From the NCBI GenBank assembly GCA_015143295.1, contig CM026559.1, positions 21,590,826-21,654,825 on the forward strand: a DNA stretch of 64,000 nt, given 5' to 3'. Positions within the stretch are counted from its first letter, which is position 1. Each line of letters begins with the position of its first letter. This DNA is from Tetracentron sinense. Its lineage: Eukaryota; Streptophyta; Magnoliopsida; Trochodendrales; Trochodendraceae. Under the pieces are notes generated by a model that ran no database searches, was not told the DNA's origin, and saw only the letters and a program-made list of their open reading frames with translations. Position numbers and translations under genes: made by a program. Of this stretch, positions 20,810 through 30,708 are shown piece after piece.

Positions 20810-23230
20810 ATGGCTGATCAGTCAGAAGTATTCGGGCATGAGGATCTAGCCCCTCATTCCACTTCTTTCTTACCCTCTGTCGTGCACATTCCTGGAGCCA
20901 GTCCTTCGTCTGGGCAACCAGAGAGGACCGTGCCCCCCCTTGCTGAGCTCTCTGTTTCAGATCGCGTCTTGGCGATGCTGCAAGTGCAGCAGTCTGTTCT
21001 GGATCAAATCATCAGGCAGCAACAGTTGATGCAAGCAAGGCTGGAGGCGTTCGAGCATAGCAGGCTCGAGGTGGAGGAGGTGCCACTGCAGAGGCCTTCC
21101 TTGAGGCGCCAGTTTGACTTCTCTTCTTCTCCTTCTGCCCCGGAGAACCGTGAAACCAGGTTTGTGCTTCTTCCTACTGAAGGGGATGTAAGACAACCTC
21201 CGGTTCGGGCAGAGCAGAGTATCCCTTCAGATCGTGCGGATTTCAGAGAAGGAGCAGGAAGAGAGGACCTGAGAGTGGGTACCGGAGGAGCAGACACCCA
21301 GAAGACTTGGGTAACAGCCAAGGAAGTGGAGGCTTTAATCGGTGCTCGTGTTAAGAGCATGAAGGGAGGGATTCCTGACCATTTTGCTCAGTCAGCAAAG
21401 GAGAACGTTGAGAACTCTCCTTTCACGGATGCCATTAACCAGTCTTATACTTCTTCCAAGTTCATAACTCCGATCTTCTCCATGTACACTGGAAAGACGA
21501 ACCCGGAGGAGCATTTGTTTGACTTCAGGCATGCGATGGCCGTTCGCAACCCAGATGATGATCTTTATTGCAAGGCTTTCCCCAACAGCCTATCTGGGGC
21601 AGCATCGAAGTGGTTTCGGAACTTGCCTCCTGGTTCCATCAGTAACTTCTCAGAGCTCCGGTCGGCCTTTATTGATCGCTTCATCATCAATAAGAAGAAG
21701 AAGGCGGGTGCAGATACTCTCTTCTCCTTGAGGATGAAGCCGGCCGAATCCTTGAAGGACTTCATTTCGCGTTTCACCGATGAAGTCCACGATATTGACA
21801 AGGTTGACGAAGCAAGCTGCATCGCCGCTTTCAAGAATGCTATCCCCAAGCATTCCGAGCTCTACAAGTCCTTAGCTCTTGACTATCCTGTCAAGATGGA
21901 TGAGTTGATGGTACGTGCCACCAAGTACGGGAGGTACGAGGAGGACGTATCCGTCTTGTCAGCACCAAAGCCCAGAGCGAGAGCAGTGGATGTCGTGGAG
22001 AGGGCACATCGATCATCGAAGAGGAAGGAGAAGAAGCAGCAACACGAGTCTTCATCATCTGAGGACTCGCCACCGAGGAAGCGGAAAGAGAAAGTTGTGT
22101 ATGTGACTCAACGGGATCAGCCGGATCGGCGCCCGTTTGAAAGAAATTTTAACCAGCATCAGAGCAGGACGGAGAGACGTCCTAATGACCAGCAGGCGAG
22201 GCAACAGTATCAGCCACGCCCGGTGCAGCCTCAAGTACAGCACGAGAGAGGCGTGCAGCCTAATGAGAGGCGACCTTTTGCAGATCAGACACCGCGCATC
22301 AATTTCACGGTCAGCCCGGCGACCATCATGAGGTCAATGGAAGATCAGCCATACTTTGAGTGGCCGGCGAGGGCGGTGCCGGATATTACATCGGGGCCAA
22401 GGGTGCATGAGTACTGTCATTATCATAAGTGCCGTGGTCATCTCACCAATCGATGCCGTATTCTGAGAGAATACTTGGAGAGGCTTGTTCAGGAGGGGTA
22501 TTTGGGAGAGTATCTTGCTTCTGACAATGGCGGTAGGGAGCGTACCAGGGAGCCGGTGTCCCAAGCTCGTGGAAGAGAACCCGCCGATAATCCCAGTACC
22601 AGTGGAGGACCTTCCTTGGGTACGATCAATGTCATTTACCGCGTGCACACGCCGGAAACTGATGTGGAGAGGAACTTCAGGGCGAAGGCCAGGAAGCTGT
22701 CTCACGAGGCCGCAGTGTGCCAGGTGCAAGTGCCCAGCAGGAGCGTTGAGCAGGCACTCACCTTCGCTGATCGTGATCTGGCAGGAGTGATCCGACCTCA
22801 CTATGATGCTCTTGTTCTCACCATGAGAATAGGAGACTTCGACATCAAGAGAGTGCTCGTGGATTCGGGGAGTGGAGCGGACATCTTGTACCTTCATGCT
22901 TTCACTCAGATGAAGCTGGATCCTTCCGTCCTCATCCCTGCTCAGACGCCCCTGTACGGATTTGATGGTAGCTCGATGAAGCCTGTAGGCGACGTTGTCT
23001 TGCCCGTTGTGGCTGGACCCGTTGTCCTCCAGACCAGGTTTTCTGTCCTGGACGCGCCATCACCGTACAATGCCATCTTGGGTCGCTGGTGGACCCATGA
23101 GATGAAGGCTGTTCCGTCCTCGTACTACCAGGTGTTGAAGTTCCCAACGCAGGACGGGCCTCAGGAGATCCGAGGCGATCAGTTGGCTTCGCAGAAGTGC
23201 GATTTTCCTGCTTCCGTTGTGCCCTCATAG
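20810..23230 (+). CDS. Gag-protease polyprotein
   Basis: I choose the ATG at 20,810 (MADQSEVFGHEDLAP) because the open frame upstream lacks another ATG. This gives 806 residues. The middle (residues ~200-370) is a retrotransposon Gag domain with LSGAASKWFRNLPPGSI and FIDRF. A Lys/Arg/Gln-rich stretch and a short Cys/His segment (YCHYHKCRGHLTNRC, ~535-550) could bind RNA. From ~690 an aspartic protease carries the catalytic LVDSGSGADIL and a later AILGRWWTHEM. Gag assembles the cytoplasmic particle and protease matures the polyprotein. The frame closes at TAG 23,228-23,230, directly followed by CAG TTA, and pol continues in the same frame, so a Gag-Pro-Pol fusion by stop readthrough is likely. 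Confidence 0.95.
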   Translation: MADQSEVFGHEDLAPHSTSFLPSVVHIPGASPSSGQPERTVPPLAELSVSDRVLAMLQVQQSVLDQIIRQQQLMQARLEAFEHSRLEVEEVPLQRPSLRRQFDFSSSPSAPENRETRFVLLPTEGDVRQPPVRAEQSIPSDRADFREGAGREDLRVGTGGADTQKTWVTAKEVEALIGARVKSMKGGIPDHFAQSAKENVENSPFTDAINQSYTSSKFITPIFSMYTGKTNPEEHLFDFRHAMAVRNPDDDLYCKAFPNSLSGAASKWFRNLPPGSISNFSELRSAFIDRFIINKKKKAGADTLFSLRMKPAESLKDFISRFTDEVHDIDKVDEASCIAAFKNAIPKHSELYKSLALDYPVKMDELMVRATKYGRYEEDVSVLSAPKPRARAVDVVERAHRSSKRKEKKQQHESSSSEDSPPRKRKEKVVYVTQRDQPDRRPFERNFNQHQSRTERRPNDQQARQQYQPRPVQPQVQHERGVQPNERRPFADQTPRINFTVSPATIMRSMEDQPYFEWPARAVPDITSGPRVHEYCHYHKCRGHLTNRCRILREYLERLVQEGYLGEYLASDNGGRERTREPVSQARGREPADNPSTSGGPSLGTINVIYRVHTPETDVERNFRAKARKLSHEAAVCQVQVPSRSVEQALTFADRDLAGVIRPHYDALVLTMRIGDFDIKRVLVDSGSGADILYLHAFTQMKLDPSVLIPAQTPLYGFDGSSMKPVGDVVLPVVAGPVVLQTRFSVLDAPSPYNAILGRWWTHEMKAVPSSYYQVLKFPTQDGPQEIRGDQLASQKCDFPASVVPS

Positions 23231-23236
23231 CAGTTA
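23228..23236 (+). promoter_or_regulatory. Putative leaky stop: UAG CAG UUA between gag-pro and pol
   Basis: The stop plus six following bases fit UAG-CAR-YYA, the readthrough context known from tobamovirus replicase genes. The downstream pol frame is open and in phase for over 1,000 codons, and protease lies before and RT after the stop. Readthrough is an inference. An ancestral sense codon mutated to TAG cannot be excluded from one copy. Confidence 0.65.
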
Positions 23237-26200
23237 CAGGTTGTTCCCGCTGTGGAAGTGAGCTCGGAGACATCGTTGTGCAGACCTTCCGTCGAGCCCA
23301 CGAAAGCCGTCAATCTGGGAACAGAGGAAGAGCCAAAGGTGTTGCAGGTCGGGACGAGCTTGACAACGGAGGAGGAGCTCGAGTTACTGAACTTCCTTAA
23401 GCAGAACCTTGATGTCTTTGCATGGTCTCACAAAGACATGACTGGCATCGATCCGAGTGTTATCTGCCATCACCTCAATGCTGATCCTGCCATCCCTCCA
23501 GTAAAGCAGAAACCTCGGAGGCTTGCTCCAGCTTATCATGATGCAGTGAATGAAGAGATTGACAAGCTGATCCAGTTCGGGTTCATTCAGGAGGTGCAGT
23601 ATCCTGACTGGATAGCCAATGTTGTGGCTGTGCCTAAGAAGAACGGGAAGGTGAGAGTTTGCATCGACTTCACCGGTGTCAACAAGGCGTGCCCCAAGGA
23701 CTTTTTTCCCATGCCAAGGATAGACAGGCTCATCAACGCCACTGCTGGCCACGAGATGTTATCCTTCATGGATGGTTATTCGGGCTATAACCAGATCCTC
23801 CTGGCGGAAGCAGATCGAGAGAAGACCACCTTCATAACGGAGCGAGGTTTGTTCTGTTATCGGGTGATGCCATTTGGCTTGAAGAATGCAGGTGCCACCT
23901 ACCAACGTCTGATGAATCTCATGTTCGGGTCACTCCTTGGCAAGACGGTTGAAGTGTACATCGACGATATCGTTGTGAAGAGTCGAGTACGAGGTACTCT
24001 TGTGGCAGACCTTGCTGAACCTTTCTCAGTGCTGCGATCTTTCAATCTGAAGATCAACCCAGAGAAGTGCACCTTCGGAGTCACCTCGGGGAAATTTTTG
24101 GGTTATCTTGTGAGTCAGCGGGGGATTGAAGCTAATCCAGCCCAGATCCGGGCTTTGCTGGACATGCCAGAGCCTAAGTCGAAGAAGGAGATCCAGAAGC
24201 TGACGGGCCGGATTGCTGCGCTCAACCGGTTTATTTCCAAGACATCCGATCGTTGCAAACCTCTGTTCGAGCTGCTGAGGAAGGACTCCATTTTTGCGTG
24301 GACCCCAGAGTGTTCCCGAGCTTTCCTTGCCTTGAAGGAGTATTTAGGCTTAGCTCCTATCCTTTCGGTGCCAGAGCCAGGTGAAGTCTTATATCTCTAT
24401 TTGTCTGTTTCAGAGCAAGCCCTTGGTTCCGTCCTGGTAAGGAGCTGTGATGGCGTGGAGAAGCCTGTCTACTTCATCAGCAAAACCTTTCTCAAGGCAG
24501 AGTGCAATTATAGCAAGCTCGAGAAGGTGTGTCTGGCTCTTGTCTTTTCTGCAGAGAAGCTTCGTCCGTATTTTCATGCTCATTCTATCGTTGTCATCAC
24601 AACGTATCCTTTAAAAGTCGTGCTAGGACGACCCGAGTTGGCGGGGAGGATGTCAAAGTGGGCAGTAGCTCTGAGTGAGTTCGATATCCAGTATCGGGCC
24701 AGGAGTTCAGTGAAGGGGCAAGCAATGGCGGGTTTTCTTTCTGATTTCCCTGTGGAAGAGGAGGCAGAGGACATGGTTTTTGATCTACGGGAGCTCCCAA
24801 TTGAGGTTGACAACGAAGATGCCGTTGTGGAAGGGGCTGAGTCGTCGGAATGGAGCGGTTGGCTGTTATACGTGGACGGATCTTCCAATTTCAGTGGCTC
24901 AGGACTGGGCGTTGTGCTTGTAAGTCCGGACAACATCAAGGTGCAGAAAATGTCGCGTCTTGGGTTCACTGCCTCCAACAACGAAGCTGAGTACGAAGCC
25001 TTACTCCTTGGGTTGGGGAGTGCACGAGAGCTGCGGATCTCCACGTTGAGAGTGTTTTGTGATTCACAGCTCGTGGTGAATCAGGTGAATGGTGTTTATG
25101 AATGCAAGGACGATCGAATGAAGCAGTATGCTACTCTCGTTCGTTCGTTGTGCGAAACATTCACCGTTGTGGAGATTAGGCACACCCGGAGGGATGAGAA
25201 CAGGCATGCTGATGCTTTGGCGTACCTAGCTTCCATGGTGCAGGCTGACGAGCCCAGGGCTATTCTGATGGAGTTTCAAGAGTATCCTTCGATAACTCTT
25301 CAGGCACAGCGAGAAGTGTTCTTTGTCAATCCCGGCCCGAGCTGGATGACAGGGTTGGTGGCTTATCTGAAGGACGTAGTTCTCCCTATCAGTGTGAAGG
25401 AGTCAAGACGCATTCAGTTCAAGGCATCTCGTTATACCTTGGTGCAAGGAGAATTGTTCAGGAAATCTTTTGGTGGTCCCTTGCTGAAGTGTGTTCATCC
25501 TGTAGACGTGGAGAAAATACTTGCTGAGCTACATGAAGGTATATGTGGCATTCATTCGGGCGGGAGAACCATTGCCCATCGAGCTCTGGGGCAAGGTTAC
25601 TTCTGGCCTTATATGCAGGCCGATGCTCAGAAGTACGTGAAGAGGTGCAGCCAGTGCCAACGGTTTGCTCGCTTGATTCATGCTCCAGCTCAAGAGCTCA
25701 ACACTGTATCACAACCTTGGCCATTTGCGCGGTGGGGACTTGACATTGTGGGACCTTTCCCGAGGGCTCCAGGGAATCTAGTCTTTCTTTTAGTGGCAAC
25801 TGACTACTTCTCACGGTGGATTGAAGCCGTTCCCCTTGCACGTATCAGAGAGCAAGAGGTGAAGAAGTTCTTGTGGGAGCATATCATCTGTAGGTTTGGC
25901 ATACCGCAGTCCATCATTACTGACAACGGGAAACAGTTCTCAGGACGTATAATTGCCGACTTTTGCAGCGAGTTGAAGATCAAGCATGTCTTCTCTTCCC
26001 CATATTATCCTCAGGGGAATGGGTTAGCCGAGGCAGCCAACAAGAATATTCTCAATGCCCTGAAAAGAAGATTGGAAGATTCGAAGGGGAAGTGGGCCAC
26101 CGAACTGCACAACGTTTTGTGGGGGTACAGAACGACTCCAAGGAGCCCTACCAACGAAACTCCTTTCTCTCTAGCGTATGGTATGGAGGCTGTCATTCCT

Positions 26201-26593
26201 ACAGAGATTAGTTTGCCTACAGTGCGTTCTTGGCGCAGCAAGAAGAAGGATGGAGAGAAAGATCAGAACACAGTACTCATGGCTATTCATCTTGACCTGC
26301 TAGAAGAGAAGCGAGAAGATGCTAGTATTCAGATGAGGAGATATCAGCAGTGATTGAGGAAGGCCTACAACAAGAAAGTACAACGGAGAGTGCTGCAAGT
26401 CGGTGATCTCGTCCTCCGAAGAGTGTTCCAAAACACAAGAGAGCTTAACAGTGGCAAGTTGGGACCAAACTGGGAAGGGCCTTATATCGTGGAACGATTG
26501 GGAAGTCCTGGAGTCTGCTACTTGAAAGACTTGCAAGGTAACCTCATCTCGAAATCTTGGAACATCATGAATTTGAGGCAGTTCTTTCAATAG
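23231..26593 (+). CDS. Pol: RT, RNase H, second RNase H, integrase; in-frame TGA near the C-terminus
   Basis: The frame is the same as gag-pro and has no good ATG at its head, which fits translation through the preceding TAG. The reverse transcriptase has FMDGYSGYNQI, MPFGLKNAGATYQ and catalytic YIDDIVV. A degenerate gypsy RNase H follows, then an intact archaeal-type RNase H (LYVDGSSN, NNEAEYEALLLGL, VFCDSQLVVNQ). The integrase shows an HHCC finger (HEGICGIHSGG, CSQCQRFA) and DDE residues (GLDIVGPFP, ITDNGKQFSG, NGLAEAANKNI). TGA at 26,351-26,353 interrupts the frame before LRKAYNKKV and the usual GDLVLRRVF tail (26,354-26,593). Families have a residue here, often Arg, so CGA to TGA is the simplest cause. 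The enzyme core is complete but the C-terminal tail would be lost. Confidence 0.92.
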
Positions 26594-27633
26594 AATCTGT
26601 GAAATGCTATTTACATACATCGTCGTGCTTACAAGTTTTCAGTGATTTAACATAATCGTAGTGTTCGTATTTCAACATATGATTTGTATCTGCTCATTGT
26701 TTACACTATTCTTTATCTGATTCATCAGTGTGATACCGTGAATGTTTTGCAAGTAATTCAAATAAAGTTTTGACTGAACAACGTACTCACAACAAACACG
26801 GGTGGCTTATATAAGGGTGTCATCTGAGCAATTCTAGTGGCTTATCTTAATGACATCCCCTGAGCATGTGCTTCGGAACTGAGTTACATTGCGTTCGTCC
26901 TATGAATTTTATTTGTCAGATTGCATTCACAGTGGATTACGCGAATGATGTGTCTGGATCAGTGCTTGCTCGCAATGCTTGATCATAAGTGATTTTTCAT
27001 AGTGCTTTGCTCATGGTGAACGATCATAGTGCTTTGATCATGGTGAACGATCATAGTGCTTTGATCATGGTGAACGATCATAGTGCTTTGCTCATGGTGA
27101 ACGATCATAGTGCTTTGTCCCTGGTGAATGATCGTAGTGCTTTACCCGTAGTGTTAGCTCGTGGTGCTTTGATCGTAGTACTTAATCGTAGTGCTCTGCT
27201 CGTAGTGTTTTATTCGTTGTGCTTTGATCATAGCATTCTACTCATGGTGTTTTGCTCATAGTGTTTTGGTCAAAATAGTTTTTGTGGTATACAACAGTTA
27301 TAATCTCGTGAACATCCAAGCATTCACGTAGCGAGACACCGCATTAACATCGGTGCAGTGAACTGTGAAAAATCATTCAGTTACTCATGTTGTGTTCTTT
27401 CTTATTCTGTGTGCATGCGTGGAACTATGCTACGAGGAAAAGAAAAAAAAAGTGCAGATACAAATAAAAAAGAAAGGAGCGATCTATTCATAAGCAAGAG
27501 CCCATTTCTGGGCGGGTACAGAGAGAAACTCCCATAAAGGGGAGAAATAAGAATTTACATCAACAAAAGAAAGAAGCAGAAACATAGGAAGGGGCAAGGG
27601 ACCAGAAGAGCAGGAGATCAGAGGGATAGCAGG
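26594..27633 (+). other. Spacer between convergent pol and antisense gene
   Basis: No coding frame is supported. It is the 3' untranslated zone of pol on the plus strand and of the antisense gene on the minus strand. Its main feature is the 27-bp tandem repeat listed separately. Confidence 0.6.
26990..27270. repeat. 27-bp tandem repeat between convergent genes
   Basis: Near-perfect units combining ATCATAGTGCTTTG and TCATGGTGAACG run from about 26,997 to 27,120. A decaying half-unit series (CGTAGTGCTTT, CTCATGGTGTTTTG) continues to 27,270. The 90-codon frame across it is a repeat artefact. Confidence 0.85.
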
Positions 27634-30101
27634 TCAGACGAGCTCAAGTTCGGCCTCTGTCACCGTTGTAGTAGGGGCAGGAGTAGAAGCTTCAGCAGTT
27701 GGGGCTTCCACCAAAGTAGCTTCATCGGCACCAGGGAGTTCTGGGGCAGCTGGCTCGGAGGATAGCTCGGTCGGGAGGGGTGCAGGACCTTCAAGAAAGT
27801 GAGGCAGCTCGACGCCTTGCACCTCGGGCTCGTTGTCGAGCTCGATCAGTTCCTTGCTCGGAAGCTCGGAGAACGTGGTGGCATCCTCTTCATTGTCTTC
27901 CTTCAGGCGGCCTTGCTGGCGGAGCGAGTCGAGAACCTCTTTCTCGGTCTCAGCACGATCTTCATCCAAGAGCGTGTCCAGCTGAGACTGGTAGTGCTGT
28001 TGCAGTCTCAGGGTCACGGACCTCTCGGTGTCCTCTTTGGCTTTCTTGGCCTCCTCGAGCTCCTCCGCCAGTGCTACCCTGGCTGCCTCGGTCTCCTCTA
28101 GTTGTCTGCCCAAGACTTGGGAGACATGCTCCAGCTCGCTGATGCGTACAACAGCGTTCTCCACTTCCTGCTTGGCCTTCTTTTCGGCCTCCTTTGCTGC
28201 TCGTGCCTCAGCTTCGGCCTTTTCCCGTACCTTGGTGGCAGTGCCTAGCCTTACCTCAGCACGAGCCGTGTCAGCCTTGGCTTGAGACAGATCAAAGTCT
28301 GCCTTGAGTCTCTCTTCGACAAGAGTCCTCTCCAGCATCTCCGTCCTGTCTTTCCAGTAGTTGATCCCGTCTCGCAGCTGAGTGTACTTATCCTGACTGC
28401 GATCACAGAGCTCCTGCACGAGTGTGTTCATCTGCAAGGAGATGCCTGGGCGTTAGCACAACGAGAAGAAGTATTTCGAACAATCAAGATAGGAGACGAG
28501 GGAAGGAGGAGCTTACTGTTGCCACGGACTGGCAGGCAGCGTAGGACAGGTCGGCTAAGTGGAGTTGGCCGACCTCAGCGATGTCCCGGGGGAGCCTCAT
28601 CGCATGGGTCAGAGCTCGGGCAACCGTCCCCGAGCTCTTCGCCGACTCATTCACGGTCGGCACCCCGAACCGAGTGAAGTCGGGAGACCAATCCTTAGCG
28701 GAGGACGGCAGCATACTGGCCAGGAGACTCGTTGTACCGGCTTCCGTTGCAGCCAGGGCGACCACAGCGGAACTCATGCTGGCTGGGGCAGTGGCAGCTC
28801 GAGAAGGGCCAGGCTCCGAGCTGGCCCCGGGCACTGCCGTTGTCACCTCGGCTCCCGGACTTGTTGGAAGAGCGGCAGGGTCGGAAGGGGGAGTAGCAAT
28901 GGCTGCAATCTCCTTCTCCAGGTGTTTGTCCGCCTTGGCCTTCTTCCTGGCCTCGTGCTCGGCCTGGGTGGGCATTTTTCTCTTCGGGTCAGCAGTCGCT
29001 GTACCCTTGGAGGAATGGCCCCTTTTCTTCGTTGGCGGTGGTGGCGGTGGAAGCGGCTGGACCACAGGGCGAGCAGACCTCGGCTTCCTGCTTAGCGGGG
29101 GTGGATTTGTATCGGTCATATCTTCTTCTTCTTCTTCTTCTTCAGTTAGATGAAGGGCTGGTGAAGGTAAGGAAGTGGAGGCGCCTTGTTGCTGTTGCTG
29201 TTGTTGGGTAGCTGCTGGAGTGCTGGCCGAGATCCGCGTGTCGGGGTTGAGTGGCTTCCACCTGATGTATTCCCCACCTCGAGCACGACGAATACCAGTA
29301 AGGAGGCCTTCCTCTTCTGGGGCCAACTTTTTGTATGGGAATTTCTTTGGGTCCACTGCACACAAGAGAAAGCAAAATGAGTACAACGAGGAAGTTAGCA
29401 GGACGAGAAGATACAGCGTACAACGAGAGCGTAGCCAGGACAATGGCGCACAACGGACAACGGATGACTAGTGGTATACCTGCTTTCACTCGGAAGACGT
29501 TGGGGACCGAGGAATTCTCTGCCTTCCAGTCGCCAGAGACAACGAATGGAGTGGCTTTCCATTTTCTTTCTCTATCGAGAATGCCTGAGACGAGCTCTGG
29601 ATAGTGGGGTTTCTTGTTCCACGAATAGTAGGAGTACAGACCATCATCATTGTTTCGGCATCTGACGGCATGGCAGAAGTGGAATAGGTGCCTAGCCTCT
29701 ATTGGATAGCCGTCCTTGATGAATTTGATCATCATGGACATGTACTTATGGAAGCTCGGGTGCATCTGCCCCGGAGCAAGTTGCGGAGTGGACAGAACTT
29801 CATCCAAGACAGGATGAAGGGGGAAACGAAGGCCAGCCTCAAGCTGGGAAAGATAGACAACGGTACAGGCCGATCGCCTATCAATGATAACATCATCCCG
29901 CTTGAAGTGGAGATTGACATTGGAAGGGAAGTCGAAACGTTCCCTGAAACGGTTCAGATGCGCCAACTGGTACTGGCGCAGAACTGAGGATTTTTCAATG
30001 TAGGCACCGTGAGGTGCGCTACCTGTGCAGCTGGCCTCATCATCGGAAGGGCCTCTAACTTCCTCTAACCTAGCGGGTTCTACGGGAACGATGGCGGCCA
30101 T
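27634..30101 (-). CDS. Antisense three-exon gene of the Tat-type retrotransposon (aORF), 752 residues predicted
   Basis: Exons are 30,101-29,480, 29,355-28,517 and 28,431-27,634. Both introns are GT-AG, the coding lengths (622, 839, 798) sum to a whole number of codons, and no stop interrupts. The N-terminal ~200 residues (LEAGLRFPLHPVLDEVL, EARHLFHFCHAV) resemble the plant 'putative gypsy type transposon' domain (PF04195-like). The middle is low complexity with a Gln run, a Glu run, a Pro run and two Lys/Arg clusters (TKKRGH, DPKRKMP, ARKKAKADKH) that look like nuclear localisation signals. The last exon is a long Glu/Lys/Ala coiled coil with an acidic tail. The role is unknown; a nuclear or chromatin-associated factor is a guess. 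Antisense ORFs at this place are documented in the Tat lineage. Confidence 0.9.
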
Positions 30102-30362
30102 GGAAATTGGAAGAAACAGCGAAGAAGGGCAAAAACAATAAACAGAGTAGACAGAGCAGAATCACTCTGAGAACCAGAGAAGAAAGAAATGGAGAAACAG
30201 TAAAGAAATAATAAGAGATAGGGGTGAAGGGCGTACCGAACCGAAGAGCTCAGAGAGATTGTTGAAGAGCTTGAGGAAGATGAACTTTCAGATGAGAAGA
30301 GAAATCGGCAGAGTAACAGTGCTTGATGAAACAGGGTGAAAGAGAAGGAGGATTCGGTGGGA

Positions 30363-30369
30363 TTTTATA
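30363..30369 (-). promoter_or_regulatory. TATA box of the antisense gene
   Basis: On the minus strand CCTATAAAATCCC lies about 265 bp upstream of the start codon at 30,101, with no competing reading frame between. It is internal to the element and independent of the LTR promoter. Confidence 0.6.
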
Positions 30370-30696
30370 GGCCTCTTTGGTTTGCGAAAGTACACCACTA
30401 CCCCTCATCTGAGGCGTACACCTGTATCAACGGGATTAAGAGCAGTGGCAGGATCGTCTTCTCACCAAGAAGAGTAACCGTCGGGGTCGTTAAAGCATTC
30501 TCGAAATTTAAAACGGTAATGATGACAGCCTGTCCGCATTGAATAGACGTGACGGTTCGCACGCGTAACCAGCTGGCGTGAACGGTCGACCTTCCCAGCA
30601 AGCGTTTAAAGCACGCAACGTTTCGTCTTCCGGAGCAGTGCCAGGTATGATCTTTTTGTCCGTTTATGACGCTTCGAACCACGTTCCAAGCATCAT

Positions 30697-30708
30697 AAAG
30701 GGGTAAAT
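30697..30708 (+). other. Polypurine tract of the gypsy element
   Basis: AAAGGGGTAAAT immediately precedes the right LTR start TGTAACGG, the position where plus-strand DNA synthesis is primed. Confidence 0.75.

Noticed and set aside
20758-20820. Starting Gag at 20,795
   Set aside because: That position is a TTG. The first ATG in frame is 20,810 and lies in a reasonable start context (ATCATGGCT).
20957-25044. Minus-strand frames opposite gag-pro and pol (up to 187 codons at 22,334-22,897)
   Set aside because: These are shadows of the well-supported sense frame with no recognisable family.
27780-29155. Long plus-strand open frames (for example 28,559-29,095 and 28,581-29,153)
   Set aside because: They are mirror frames of the antisense retrotransposon gene, made open by its GC-rich, low-complexity codons. 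They have no domains and no promoter context.
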